A stretch of 64,000 nt of DNA, taken from an uncultured Collinsella sp. (lineage in GTDB: Bacteria; Actinomycetota; Coriobacteriia; Coriobacteriales; Coriobacteriaceae). A program made the position numbers and the translations under genes. A model generated the notes under the pieces. It had not been told where the DNA came from. It saw only the letters and a program-made list of their open reading frames with translations, and made no database searches. The stretch spans positions 1-64,000 of the forward strand of contig CAAENX010000005.1 of assembly GCA_900757495.1 (NCBI GenBank), in the 5' to 3' direction. Numbering within the stretch: position 1 is the first letter of the stretch; each line of letters begins with the position of its first letter. This document shows positions 41,768 to 50,657 of the stretch, in pieces.

Positions 41768-42581
41768 CTGGCTTGCGACCGAGGAGCGATACGAGCCCGC
41801 GGGGGCTCGGCATCGTGTGATGCAAAAAAACGTCCTGCACCTGGCGAGCCTGCTTGAGCGGGTTCGCCTGGGTGGAGGCGCGCACGAGGGCGGGTCGATA
41901 GTCGACCGCGCCCTTTCTTGCGTTTCGGCTCCGGTGCGCCTGGTGGGGATGTTCGTTTGTGTCCTGTGCGTGTGTCTGACGCAAAGCCCGCTGTACCTGA
42001 TGTTGATGGCGGCGATCGCGTTGGTGCTGGTCGCGGTGCGCCCCGCACGTGGGTTGCGCGCGACTTTTGTACCGGCGCTTGGCGCTGCGGGGCTCGCGGT
42101 GGTTCTGGCGCTGCCCGCCTTGCTGCTGGGCGCTTCTGCCACGGGCGCCATGCTCAAGATTGCGCTCAAGACGTTTATTAATGTGTCGCTGGTGCTGGGT
42201 GTTTCGTGGACGCTCACCTGGAGCCGCATGTCGGCGGCGCTTAAGATGCTGCACCTGCCCGACGAGGTTATCTTTACGTTTGATATGGCACTCAAGCATA
42301 TCGAGGTGCTGGGACGCACGGCGCACGATCTGTGCGAATCGGTCATGCTGCGCAGCGTCGGTTCCGCGCCTGCGGGTTTTTCGCGCACCGACTCGCTGGC
42401 GGGTATCATGGGCATGACCTTTATCAAGGCGATGGAATGCAGCCGTGCGATGGACGAGGCCATGCTCTGCCGCGGCTTTGCCGGTGCGTATCCGGCGTCT
42501 GCACGGAGCGGCTTTGGCTGGCGCGATGCCGTTTACGCGGCCGTTGTGGCGCTACTCGCCGTGTTGTGCGCGGTGTTGTAG
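41739..42581 (+). CDS. cbiQ: ECF transporter transmembrane subunit CbiQ/EcfT
   Basis: A membrane coupling protein of 280 residues with about six helices. The conserved cytoplasmic Ala-Arg-Gly motifs that contact the ATPase appear as LGRTAHDLCESVMLRSVG and MDEAMLCRGFAG. The start is the GTG at 41739 (AAGGA 5 nt upstream) or ATG 41745; both overlap the cbiM end by more than 20 nt, indicating coupling. It links the metal-binding subunit to CbiO. Confidence 0.9.
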   Translation: MLMAIAELPSWLATEERYEPAGARHRVMQKNVLHLASLLERVRLGGGAHEGGSIVDRALSCVSAPVRLVGMFVCVLCVCLTQSPLYLMLMAAIALVLVAVRPARGLRATFVPALGAAGLAVVLALPALLLGASATGAMLKIALKTFINVSLVLGVSWTLTWSRMSAALKMLHLPDEVIFTFDMALKHIEVLGRTAHDLCESVMLRSVGSAPAGFSRTDSLAGIMGMTFIKAMECSRAMDEAMLCRGFAGAYPASARSGFGWRDAVYAAVVALLAVLCAVL

Positions 42582-42625
42582 CGCGGACGGTCGAACCGTC
42601 GATGTGAGTAGGGAAGGGCGACGTT

Positions 42626-43396
42626 TTGACGATCGATATGAATAGTGCGGCGGGCACGAACGGTGCGGGCGGCGCCGAGGCCACGCCGCTCATCGAGTTT
42701 CGCGACGTGGTGTTCTCCTATGCGGGGCATACGGTGGTCGACGGCGTTTCGCTGCAGGTCGATCGTGGTGAACTCGTTGCCCTGCTCGGTCCCAACGGCT
42801 GCGGTAAGACGACGATCATGCGCCTTATTAACGGCCTTGAACTTGCCGACGCAGGAGCATACCTGTTTGACGGGGACGTAATCGATGCGGCATATCTCAA
42901 GGATTCCGCGGCCGCTCAGCGTTTTCATCAGCGCGTGGGCTTTGTGTTCCAGAATGCCGACGCGCAGCTCTTTTGCGCTACGGTGGGCGAGGAGGTCGCA
43001 TTTGGTCCCGCGCAGATGGGGCTGCCGGCAGACGAGCTCGAGCGTCGCGTGCGCGATGCCATGGGGCTGTTCCAGGTTGCCGACCTTGCCGACGCCTCTC
43101 CCTATCAGCTCTCGGGCGGGCAAAAGAAGCGCGTGGCGCTGGCTGCGGTTGTGTCTATGAACCCCGATATCCTGGTGCTCGACGAGCCTACCAATGGGCT
43201 CGACGAGGATTCATGCGACATCGTGATCAACTTTTTGCTGGCCTACGTTGCGGCGGGTAAGACGGTCTTGATGAGCACGCATCACCAGGATTTGGTGCGA
43301 CGCCTGGGTGCCCGCGCCATCTATATCGATCGATATCACCATGTGGTCGAGGTGCCCTCGCCGTCGTATGGAACCGAAAGCGGTGCTACGGACTAG
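42626..43396 (+). CDS. cbiO: ECF transporter ATP-binding subunit CbiO
   Basis: An ABC ATPase of 256 residues. Walker A is LLGPNGCGKTT, Q-loop VGFVFQNADAQLF, signature LSGGQKKRVALA, Walker B ILVLDEPTNGLD and H-loop STHHQD. It energises metal uptake through CbiQ. The TTG at 42626 has GGGAAGGG 7 nt upstream; the next in-frame ATG (42638) is too far. A single ATPase in the operon implies a homodimer. Confidence 0.95.
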   Translation: MTIDMNSAAGTNGAGGAEATPLIEFRDVVFSYAGHTVVDGVSLQVDRGELVALLGPNGCGKTTIMRLINGLELADAGAYLFDGDVIDAAYLKDSAAAQRFHQRVGFVFQNADAQLFCATVGEEVAFGPAQMGLPADELERRVRDAMGLFQVADLADASPYQLSGGQKKRVALAAVVSMNPDILVLDEPTNGLDEDSCDIVINFLLAYVAAGKTVLMSTHHQDLVRRLGARAIYIDRYHHVVEVPSPSYGTESGATD

Positions 43397-43475
43397 TTGC
43401 TGCGTAGAGCGTGCGTAGCCGCCCGCGCGGCTTTGCCGTGATGGTATAGTTATCCAGGTTTTTATGGGGGTGGCT

Positions 43476-44324
43476 ATGCCAAGCTGGAACATTCATATTG
43501 CTCAGACGGAGCGTTTGCTGGAGCGCACCGGTGCGCTTGCCAGTAGCGTGCGCGACCGCAATGCCTTTTTGTTTGGCTGCGTGGTCCCGGATATCTTCGT
43601 GGGCTATATGGTCCCTGGCATCGCCGATCCCATTCCGTACCGCATTACGCACTTTGCCAAGCCTGAGCCCATCCCTAAGCCTCGTGAGCATGAGTTCTGG
43701 GATACCTATGTGGCACCGTTGCTTAAAAGTTCGCCCACCGGTGCGCCGGCCGCGGCGACCTCGATTATCGAGGAACGCGAGCGACTGAACCGTGTACACT
43801 ATCCCCAACGCTACAAGGACGCCGAGCCGGTTGTCGGTCCCGGTGCTGGCGAGCTTTCGCTCGCGCCCGAGGACGTAGCGCAGTCGCTGCTCGATCTGAC
43901 GCTGGGCGTTTGGTCTCACCTGGTGGCCGATACCGTATGGAATACGCGCGTGAATCAGTACCTGGAGGCGCATGGCGGCAAGCCGTGCGAGGAATTCCGC
44001 ATTAAAAAGCAAGGCGACTTTGACTGGTTTGGCAAGACACTCGGTATTGTTTCGATTCCGCGCGCGACCGATCGCCTGTATATTGCAGCGACGCGTTTTG
44101 GTCAGTATCCCATCCACAAGGAGTATGTGCTCAAGACCATCGGCGTTATGCACGAGATTGTACGCGAAAACCCCGGCGAGCCCGATCATCCGCCATACCG
44201 CCTGCTGACCGAGGAGTTCTTCGACGCAACGTTTACCGAGGTCATCGATCTGACCGAGGCGGGATTTGCGGTTCGCGCCGAATCGCCCGATGTGCCTGCG
44301 CTACCCCTGATCACTAGCTGCTAG
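43476..44324 (+). CDS. Zinc-dependent phospholipase C-like family protein
   Basis: A protein of 282 residues of the zinc-dependent PLC/S1-P1-like superfamily as found in Firmicutes and Actinobacteria. MPSWNIHIAQTERLLE starts it, with possible zinc-site residues in FLFGCVVPDIFVGYM, YRITHFAKPE and GVWSHLVADTVWN (His, Asp pairs). No signal peptide is seen, so it seems cytoplasmic, unlike secreted PLC. ATG 43476 follows GGGGGTGG; the earlier ATG (43464) has no ribosome site. It is convergent with, and overlaps by 4 nt, the next gene. The substrate is unknown. Confidence 0.72.
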   Translation: MPSWNIHIAQTERLLERTGALASSVRDRNAFLFGCVVPDIFVGYMVPGIADPIPYRITHFAKPEPIPKPREHEFWDTYVAPLLKSSPTGAPAAATSIIEERERLNRVHYPQRYKDAEPVVGPGAGELSLAPEDVAQSLLDLTLGVWSHLVADTVWNTRVNQYLEAHGGKPCEEFRIKKQGDFDWFGKTLGIVSIPRATDRLYIAATRFGQYPIHKEYVLKTIGVMHEIVRENPGEPDHPPYRLLTEEFFDATFTEVIDLTEAGFAVRAESPDVPALPLITSC

Positions 44325-45394
44325 CTGGCCGGCCCGGCAGTGAACAACTCATCCCAATCGACAAGTAGCTCTTGCCGCAGGGCATCTTCGGCAGTGCGCT
44401 CCTGTTTAGTCTTTGGGGTGTAGGGAAGCCCGGCCTTTTTATGGATGAGCTCAGCTATGTGGTCGAAGCTCTTCTTATCCTTAATCTGGCCAAAGGTAAT
44501 TTGGATGACGTCGTAGCCCATGCTTGTGAGCGCGGTGGCGCGCTCGGCATCGGAGAGGCTCGCGGCTTCGCTGTCGTGGGCGGAGCGGCCTTGGCATTCA
44601 AGGATGACGCCCATGCTGTCGGTGGCGCTTTTGATGAGGATATCGGCGTAACAGCAGGTTTTGTCATACAGTGAGCGCGCGGCTTCACTGAGTGGGATGC
44701 GCGTGTTATTGGTGATGTCGATGCCCAAGCCGCCCTCGTCGCGGGAAAGTGAGATGAGCATGGACGTCTGGACTTCGAAGGGCGAGGCGGTCTGTCCTGC
44801 CATGCGTTCGGCGGCCCAGCGGAGTTGCTTGACGCCGCGCAGGCCTGCGGCCTGCTTGGCGAACGCGGCGATATCCGCTGCGGAAAGAAGCGGTGCGCGC
44901 TTCCACAAGTTGGTGTCATTGCCCTTGGTGTCAACAACGCGCTCCCAGCCACAGTCGGGTGGAATGAGCTTAAGGGATATTGCCTCATCAAGTTGCTGTT
45001 GTGCACGCTCGCAGGGCGTAAATACTGCAAATGAGCTGCACATTTCATAGCATGCCATAAGCAGCTGGATGCGGGAAGCCTGCGTAGCAAGGTTGAGCAG
45101 CGTGAACTCGGGCGAAGTGACATCAAATCCATGTTCAGTTTGCCTAAACGACCCGGGAGGTGGTTCCTGGGTCAGGAGGTGCGATTTAAACAGGCTTCGC
45201 GATCCGGATTGTGCCCGAGTGAATACAAGCCTGTGAAGCGGTGCGTGAAGCAGGTCTTTTACAACTGCATGACTTCCGAGGCTGCAACATCTGCGATCCA
45301 TATTGCCAAGGCTAATGGCGGGGTAAAGGCCTAATACCTGCGGCGGGATACGGTAATAGTAAAAAGCGGATTGACCGCATAGGGTCAGGCCCAT
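44321..45394 (-). CDS. Hypothetical protein with C-terminal PD-(D/E)XK/DUF559-like fold
   Basis: A protein of 357 residues. The N-terminal part (GQSAFYYYRIPPQV, then FDVTSPEFTLLNLATQ) resembles a family common in Coriobacteriia and AbiEi-like regulators, as I remember it. The C-terminal part (about 255-345) has the order of a Vsr/DUF559 nuclease fold: YADILIKSATD, ILECQGRSAHDSE, ERATALTSMGYDVIQITF. Gln replaces the usual catalytic Lys of E-x-K, so activity is uncertain. ATG 45394 has GGAGG exactly 5 nt upstream; a longer reading would run into a repeat element. Function unknown; a role in defence or DNA handling is a guess. Confidence 0.7.
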   Translation of the reverse strand: MGLTLCGQSAFYYYRIPPQVLGLYPAISLGNMDRRCCSLGSHAVVKDLLHAPLHRLVFTRAQSGSRSLFKSHLLTQEPPPGSFRQTEHGFDVTSPEFTLLNLATQASRIQLLMACYEMCSSFAVFTPCERAQQQLDEAISLKLIPPDCGWERVVDTKGNDTNLWKRAPLLSAADIAAFAKQAAGLRGVKQLRWAAERMAGQTASPFEVQTSMLISLSRDEGGLGIDITNNTRIPLSEAARSLYDKTCCYADILIKSATDSMGVILECQGRSAHDSEAASLSDAERATALTSMGYDVIQITFGQIKDKKSFDHIAELIHKKAGLPYTPKTKQERTAEDALRQELLVDWDELFTAGPAS

Positions 45395-45445
45395 GACGTC
45401 CTCCAGGTCGAAATGTGCTTTTGGACCGTGCGATGCCAGCGTCAA

Positions 45446-45573
45446 TTCGGAAGTATGCGGCAAAATCTGAACCCTGTGAGCAGACCTGGCTTTTGAGGCT
45501 AGTTTATCAGGCATTTTGTTGCAAAAAAACGGGGTGTGTTCGGAGGTCTCAGAATTTGCCGCATACTTCCGAA
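45446..45573. mobile_element. 128-bp MITE-like element with 25-bp terminal inverted repeats
   Basis: TTCGGAAGTATGCGGC-AAAATCTGA (45446-45470) and its reverse complement with one mismatch (45549-45573) bound a noncoding centre. It sits immediately upstream of the preceding minus-strand gene. No target duplication is obvious. The remaining bases to 45740 show nothing recognisable. Confidence 0.7.
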
Positions 45574-45751
45574 AACCAGTTCGATCTGGCTCTTGCTAAA
45601 ACGATTTAGCGGCGTCGGTTAAGGTGTGGGTTTGCCACTGGGCGAACACTTTTAGCGCTTGGGACTTTATTTTTTGGGCCTCGAAGGGTGGATTTCGCGC
45701 TTTTGGTAAAGAAATGAGTGCGTGTTTTGCCGCGCGCCGACATTGGCACAG

Positions 45752-45788
45752 AAAAAGGGTCCGGAAGGCGAAGCCTTCCGGACCCTTT
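45752..45788 (-). terminator. Intrinsic terminator of pyk
   Basis: AAAGGGTCCGGAAGGC (45754-45769) and GCCTTCCGGACCCTTT (45773-45788) form a perfect 16-bp stem with a GAA loop; on the minus strand TTTTT follows. Located 28 nt after the pyk stop. Confidence 0.92.
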
Positions 45789-45816
45789 GCAATGCAAATA
45801 TGCTTGCAAGTACGAC

Positions 45817-47277
45817 TTAGCGCACCTGAGCGACGTAAGCGACGTTGGTCGAGGAAACCTTGTCCTCAAGCTGGACGCTCATGCGGGGATCGCCAGCGGT
45901 GGCGACGGTCAGGTCACCGGACTCGACGTAGCCGAGCTCCTTAGCGGTCTCGATCGCCTTGACGATCGTGCCGTTGACGGTGCCCTGGGTGATCTCGGCC
46001 TGGTGCGGGATAACGCCCCAGTACATGATCATCTGCTGGACGGCCCACTCGTGACGGGAGAACGCGCAGATCGGCATGTTGGGACGGAAGTGCGAGATCA
46101 GGCGAGCAGTACGACCGGTGGTCGTCGGCACGGTGATGCACTTGGCGCCAACGGTGGTGGCCATGTTCACAGCGGACATACCCACAACGTTGTTTACGAC
46201 GCGGGTGCCGTGAGCATCGGCCGGAACCTCGAGCGGAGCGTGGGCCGGGAGGTACTTCTCGGTCTCGAGAGCAATGCTGGCCTGCATCTTGACGGCCTCA
46301 ACCGGGTACTTACCGGCAGCGGACTCGCCGGACAGCATAACGGCGTCGGTGCCGTCGTAGATGGCGTTAGCAACGTCGGCAACCTCGGCGCGCGTCGGGC
46401 GCGGGTTCTGCTGCATGGAGTCGAGCATCTGCGTAGCGGTGATAACGGGCTTGTAGGCCGCGTTGCACTTGGCGATGATCTCCTTCTGGATGTGCGGAAC
46501 GAGCTCGGGCTTGATCTCAATGCCCAGGTCGCCACGGGCGACCATGATGCCATCAGAAGCCTCGAGGATCTCGTCGAAGTTCTCGACGCCCAGGGCGCAC
46601 TCGATCTTCGGGAAGATCGTCACGTGCTCGCCACCGTTCTCGCGGCAAAGCTCGCGGATGCCGCGGACGGACTCGCCGTCGCGGATGAAGGAAGCGGCGA
46701 TGTAGTCGATGTTCTCGGTCAGGCCAAAGAGGATGTCCTGACGATCGCGCTCGGTGATGGCGGGCAGCGAGATGTTGACGTTGGGCATGTTGACGCCCTT
46801 GCGCTCGCCGATCAAGCCGTCGTTCTTAACGACGCAGGTCATGTCCTGGCCATCGACGGACTCGACCTCGAGGGCAACCAGACCGTCATCGATCAGGATG
46901 AGGGAGCCCTTCTCGACCTCGGAGGGCAGAGCCAGGTAGTCGAGGGAGATGTGCTCAGCGGTGCCGTGGAAATCCTCGGACGTGGGCTGAGCGGTGACGA
47001 CGATCTTGTCGCCAGTCTTGACGGCAACCTTCTTGCCGTCGACCAGAAGGCCGGTGCGGACCTCGGGGCCCTTGGTGTCGAGCAGGATGCCGACGGGCAG
47101 ACCGAGCTCCTTGGAAATACGACGGACGCGCTCGATACGACCGTGGTGCTCGTCGTAGGAGCCGTGCGAGAAGTTAAAACGGGCGACGTTCATGCCCGCC
47201 TTGATCATCTCGCGGATGGTCTCGTCGCTATCGCAGGCGGGACCCATGGTGCATACAATCTTGGTGCGCTTGTACAT
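45817..47277 (-). CDS. pyk: Pyruvate kinase
   Basis: A glycolytic enzyme of 486 residues making pyruvate and ATP from PEP. KRTKIVCTMGPACDS and MNVARFNFSHGSYDEH form the N-terminal active site; the B domain follows DTKGPEVRTG; the catalytic lysine motif is TIFPKIE; metal and substrate loops are MVARGDLGIEI and AVMLSGESAAGKYPVEAV. The C-terminal allosteric domain (about 355-486) is present. It is a single gene; the 440-bp gap upstream contains TATAACG motifs near 47345 and AT-rich promoter-like sequence. Confidence 0.96.
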   Translation of the reverse strand: MYKRTKIVCTMGPACDSDETIREMIKAGMNVARFNFSHGSYDEHHGRIERVRRISKELGLPVGILLDTKGPEVRTGLLVDGKKVAVKTGDKIVVTAQPTSEDFHGTAEHISLDYLALPSEVEKGSLILIDDGLVALEVESVDGQDMTCVVKNDGLIGERKGVNMPNVNISLPAITERDRQDILFGLTENIDYIAASFIRDGESVRGIRELCRENGGEHVTIFPKIECALGVENFDEILEASDGIMVARGDLGIEIKPELVPHIQKEIIAKCNAAYKPVITATQMLDSMQQNPRPTRAEVADVANAIYDGTDAVMLSGESAAGKYPVEAVKMQASIALETEKYLPAHAPLEVPADAHGTRVVNNVVGMSAVNMATTVGAKCITVPTTTGRTARLISHFRPNMPICAFSRHEWAVQQMIMYWGVIPHQAEITQGTVNGTIVKAIETAKELGYVESGDLTVATAGDPRMSVQLEDKVSSTNVAYVAQVR

Positions 47278-47570
47278 TCAGACCTCCATCTGACATCGTC
47301 TTGCGCTGATAGATAAACCATAAGAAATAAAACTGAGATGATTATAACGAAATGGCGACCGAATACCCCAAAAAATCGACCGTATGCCGAATTAGAAGTT
47401 CATTTTTTGCGAAAAAACGGTATATGCAAAAACTTTACCAACCGTTCTAACCGCTGCTATCTGGGCGATATTTCAGTTTGATGATGCGCCGAAGAAAAAA
47501 CGTTTTATCAATGTTGAACATCACACGGTCTGCATCGTTGCGAACGGACCCTATTTCCAAATGGATTGTT

Positions 47571-47600
47571 TTGGCTAGACCCGCCGCTTTGGGGTACCAT
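47571..47600 (+). promoter_or_regulatory. Promoter of the P-type ATPase gene
   Basis: TTGGCT (47571-47576) and TACCAT (47595-47600) are 18 nt apart, which would start the transcript near 47607, just before a structured leader. Confidence 0.5.
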
Positions 47601-47606
47601 AGCTCC

Positions 47607-47718
47607 ACTATCAACTGCCGCTCAGCACGGCAGCCTTGATGAGCCCTTGCCCTTCTCCTGGGAATTATGATCGGGCATCAATCTGCTGAGTGGCCCGAAT
47701 CCCAGGAGGGGACTCTAT
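47607..47718 (+). ncRNA. Structured leader with sequestered Shine-Dalgarno, candidate riboswitch
   Basis: Hairpin A is ATCAACTGCCG / CGGCAG-CC-TTGAT (47610-47640) with loop CTCAGCA (47621-47627). Hairpin B has outer stem CTCCTGGGA (47655-47663) with TCCCAGGAG (47700-47708), which contains part of the AGGAGGGG ribosome site, and inner stem TCGGGC/GCCCGA (47671-47676, 47693-47698). The hairpin B loop holds TGCTGAG (47684-47690), an exact 7-nt complement of loop A, and CATCAA (47676-47681) can take TTGATG from hairpin A. The pairings compete, as expected of a translational switch. It does not match yybP-ykoY, M-box or other riboswitches I can recall. Confidence 0.55.
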
Positions 47719-50400
47719 ATGCAAAAGGAATACCTGTCCGCCGCGGCGGAGGTACTCAGCGACCAAGGTGTCGATGAGAACCTCGGCCTGAGCAACGACG
47801 AGGCGTCGTCGCGCCTCGCCAAGACAGGCCCTAACAAGCTTGAGGAAGCCGAGAAGACGCCGCTGTGGAAGCGCTTCTTTGAGCAGATGGCCGACCCCAT
47901 GGTCATCATGCTGATCGTTGCCGCCGTCATCAGCGCGCTCACGGGCATGGTCAAGGGCGAGGCGGATTTTGCCGATGTCGCTATCATCATGTTCGTCGTT
48001 ATCGTCAACTCGGTGCTGGGCGTGGTCCAGGAGGCTAAAAGCGAGGAGGCCCTCGAGGCGCTGCAGGAGATGAGCGCGGCGCAGTCCAAGGTGCTGCGCG
48101 ACGGCAAGCTCGTGCACTTGCCGAGCGCCGAGCTCGTGCCTGGCGATGTGATCATGCTCGAGGCGGGCGACTCGGTCCCGGCCGATTGCCGCGTGCTCGA
48201 GAGCGCCACGATGAAGATCGAAGAGGCCGCACTGACTGGCGAGTCCGTGCCGGTCGAGAAGCACGCCAACGTGATCGAGCTCGCCGCGGGCACCGACGAC
48301 GTGCCACTCGGCGACCGTAAGAACATGTGCTACATGGGCTCCACCGTGGTGTACGGTCGCGGTCGCGCCGTCGTGGTCGGCACCGGCATGAACACCGAGA
48401 TGGGCAAGATTGCCGGCGCCCTGGCCGAGGCCAAGGAAGAGCTCACGCCGCTGCAGGTGAAGCTCGCTGAGCTCAGCCGCATCCTCACCATCATGGTTAT
48501 CGTCATCTGCGTCGTAATCTTTGGCGTCGATATCCTCCGCCACGGCGTGGGTAACGTTCTCACCGACCCGACTGCCCTGCTCGACACCTTTATGGTTGCC
48601 GTCTCGCTCGCCGTCGCTGCCATCCCCGAGGGCCTGGTCGCCGTTGTGACCATCGTGCTGTCGCTTGGCGTGACCAAGATGGCGAAGCGCCAGGCGATTA
48701 TCCGCAAGCTTTCTGCCGTCGAGACCCTCGGCTGCACGCAGACCATCTGCTCCGACAAGACCGGTACCCTTACTCAAAACAAGATGACCGTCGTCAAGCA
48801 CGAGCTTGCTGCGCCTAAGGAGAAGTTCCTGGCCGGTATGGCCCTGTGCTCCGATGCCCAGTGGGACGAGGAGCTGGGCGAGGCCGTGGGCGAGCCGACT
48901 GAGTGCGCGCTCGTCAACGATGCCGGCAAGGCGGGCCTCACCGGCCTGAATGCCGAGCACCCGCGCGTGGGCGAGGCCCCGTTTGACTCGGGCCGTAAGA
49001 TGATGTCCGTGGTCGTCGAGACCCTGGACGGCGAGTACGAGCAGTACACCAAGGGCGCGCCCGATGTGGTGATCGGCCTGTGCACCCACATCTACGAGGG
49101 CGATAAGGTCGTCCCGCTGACCGAGGAGCGTCGTGCCGAGCTCGTGGCCGCCAACAAGGCCATGGCCGACGAGGCCCTGCGCGTGCTGGCGCTGGCAAGC
49201 CGCACCTACACCGAGGTCCCGAGCGACTGCAGCCCTGCTGCACTCGAGCACGACCTGGTCTTCTGCGGCCTGTCCGGCATGATCGATCCCGTTCGCCCCG
49301 AGGTCGCCGACGCCATCCGCGAGGCGCACGACGCCGGTATCCGCACCGTCATGATCACGGGCGACCACATCGACACTGCCGTGGCCATTGCCAAGCAGCT
49401 GGGAATCGTCACCGATCGCAGCCATGCCATCACCGGTGCCGACCTTGATCGCATGAGCGACGAGGAGCTCGACACGCACATCGAGGACTACGGCGTGTAC
49501 GCCCGCGTTCAGCCTGAGCACAAGACACGCATCGTCGAGGCTTGGAAGTCGCGCGACCAGATCGTGGCCATGACGGGCGATGGCGTCAACGACGCCCCGT
49601 CCATCAAGCGTGCCGACATCGGCGTGGGCATGGGCATCACCGGTACCGACGTCACCAAGAACGTCGCCGACATGGTGCTTGCCGATGACAACTTCGCCAC
49701 CATCATCGGTGCTTGCGAAGAGGGTCGCCGCATCTACGACAACATCCGCAAGGTCATCCAGTTCCTGCTTTCGGCAAACCTTGCCGAGGTCTTCTCGGTG
49801 TTTATCGCCACGCTCATCGGCTTTACCATCTTCCAGCCGGTGCAGTTGCTGTGGGTGAACCTGGTTACCGACTGCTTCCCTGCGCTCGCGCTGGGCATGG
49901 AGGACGCCGAGGGCGACATCATGAAGCGCAAGCCGCGCAACGCGAAGGACGGCGTCTTTGCCGGCAATATGGGCCTGGACTGCGTGGTCCAGGGCCTGAT
50001 CATTACCGTGCTGGTGCTGGCGAGCTTCTTTGTGGGCGTGTACTTTGACATGGGCTACATCCACATCTCCGATATGATCGCCGGCAATGCCGACGAGGAA
50101 GGCGTGATGATGGCGTTCATCACGCTCAACATGGTCGAGATTTTCCACTGCTTCAATATGCGCAGCCGTCGTGCGTCGCTGTTCACCATGAAGAAGCAGA
50201 ACAAGTGGCTGTGGGCTTCGGCCGCGCTGGCACTGGTGCTGACGGTGATCGTGACCGTGCAGCCGACGCTTGCCGAGATGTTCTTTGGCCCTGTGACGCT
50301 TGAGCCCAAGGGCGTTGTCGCCGCGCTGGGTCTGGCCTTCCTGATTATCCCGCTGATGGAGATCTACAAGGCGATCATGCGCGCGGTCGAGAAGGAGTAG
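47719..50400 (+). CDS. Cation-transporting P-type ATPase (Ca2+/type II)
   Basis: A membrane pump of 893 residues with the usual ten-helix type II architecture. The phosphorylation motif is ICSDKTGTLTQNKM with Asp346. The actuator loop is EAALTGESVPVEK, and helix 4 has VAAIPEGL, the Ca2+-ATPase ion-site motif. The hinge is MTGDGVNDAPSIKRADIGVGMG. The N-terminal cation-ATPase domain starts the protein and six C-terminal helices end it. It probably exports Ca2+ or Mn2+. AGGAGGGG (47704-47711) is 7 nt from the ATG but is folded into a hairpin in the leader. Confidence 0.94.
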   Translation: MQKEYLSAAAEVLSDQGVDENLGLSNDEASSRLAKTGPNKLEEAEKTPLWKRFFEQMADPMVIMLIVAAVISALTGMVKGEADFADVAIIMFVVIVNSVLGVVQEAKSEEALEALQEMSAAQSKVLRDGKLVHLPSAELVPGDVIMLEAGDSVPADCRVLESATMKIEEAALTGESVPVEKHANVIELAAGTDDVPLGDRKNMCYMGSTVVYGRGRAVVVGTGMNTEMGKIAGALAEAKEELTPLQVKLAELSRILTIMVIVICVVIFGVDILRHGVGNVLTDPTALLDTFMVAVSLAVAAIPEGLVAVVTIVLSLGVTKMAKRQAIIRKLSAVETLGCTQTICSDKTGTLTQNKMTVVKHELAAPKEKFLAGMALCSDAQWDEELGEAVGEPTECALVNDAGKAGLTGLNAEHPRVGEAPFDSGRKMMSVVVETLDGEYEQYTKGAPDVVIGLCTHIYEGDKVVPLTEERRAELVAANKAMADEALRVLALASRTYTEVPSDCSPAALEHDLVFCGLSGMIDPVRPEVADAIREAHDAGIRTVMITGDHIDTAVAIAKQLGIVTDRSHAITGADLDRMSDEELDTHIEDYGVYARVQPEHKTRIVEAWKSRDQIVAMTGDGVNDAPSIKRADIGVGMGITGTDVTKNVADMVLADDNFATIIGACEEGRRIYDNIRKVIQFLLSANLAEVFSVFIATLIGFTIFQPVQLLWVNLVTDCFPALALGMEDAEGDIMKRKPRNAKDGVFAGNMGLDCVVQGLIITVLVLASFFVGVYFDMGYIHISDMIAGNADEEGVMMAFITLNMVEIFHCFNMRSRRASLFTMKKQNKWLWASAALALVLTVIVTVQPTLAEMFFGPVTLEPKGVVAALGLAFLIIPLMEIYKAIMRAVEKE

Positions 50401-50412
50401 ATTAACCTGTCC

Positions 50413-50500
50413 GGGTCCGCCCCACGCCCTTTCTCCCTCACTGGTCCTCGCGCTTCGCGCTGCGGGATCGTTCGGGAGAAAGGGCTTCCGGGGCGGGCCC
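50413..50500. repeat. 88-nt long hairpin after the P-type ATPase gene
   Basis: Arms GGGTCCGCCCC-ACGCCCTTTCTCCC (50413-50437) and GGGAGAAAGGGC-TTCCGGGGCGGGCCC (50474-50500) are nearly complementary around an inner GCGC-TTCG-CGC hairpin with CCTCGC flank. It resembles the elements at 8451 and 37889 in architecture (long outer arms, inner hairpin, directly downstream of a gene) but has a different core. Confidence 0.6.
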
Positions 50501-50559
50501 TGCGCTATCCTTGCTGGCTTCTCTCCCGTGCGGATGAAAAGGGCTGAGGGAAAGTATGT

Positions 50560-50594
50560 GAGCTGGTCGGGCTTTGCCCGGCCAGCTCTTTTTT
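50560..50594 (+). terminator. Intrinsic terminator of the P-type ATPase gene
   Basis: GAGCTGGTCGGGC (50560-50572) and GCCCGGCCAGCTC (50576-50588) with a TTT loop, followed by six T. Confidence 0.9.
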
Positions 50595-50657
50595 AGAGCA
50601 TTTGCTCGACCGACTCTTTTTGTGAACTGGATTGTATGGGGTTGAATCGGCGACGCG

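Noticed and set aside
45718..47316. A 532-codon plus-strand frame opposite pyk
   Set aside because: Shadow of pyruvate kinase; its Asp/Gly/Val/Leu-rich composition is what the antisense of GC-rich coding gives.
47607..47718. yybP-ykoY (Mn2+) riboswitch before the P-type ATPase
   Set aside because: This class often precedes such pumps, but the conserved GGGGAGUA and CCGACAG-type elements are missing here; the fold is different.
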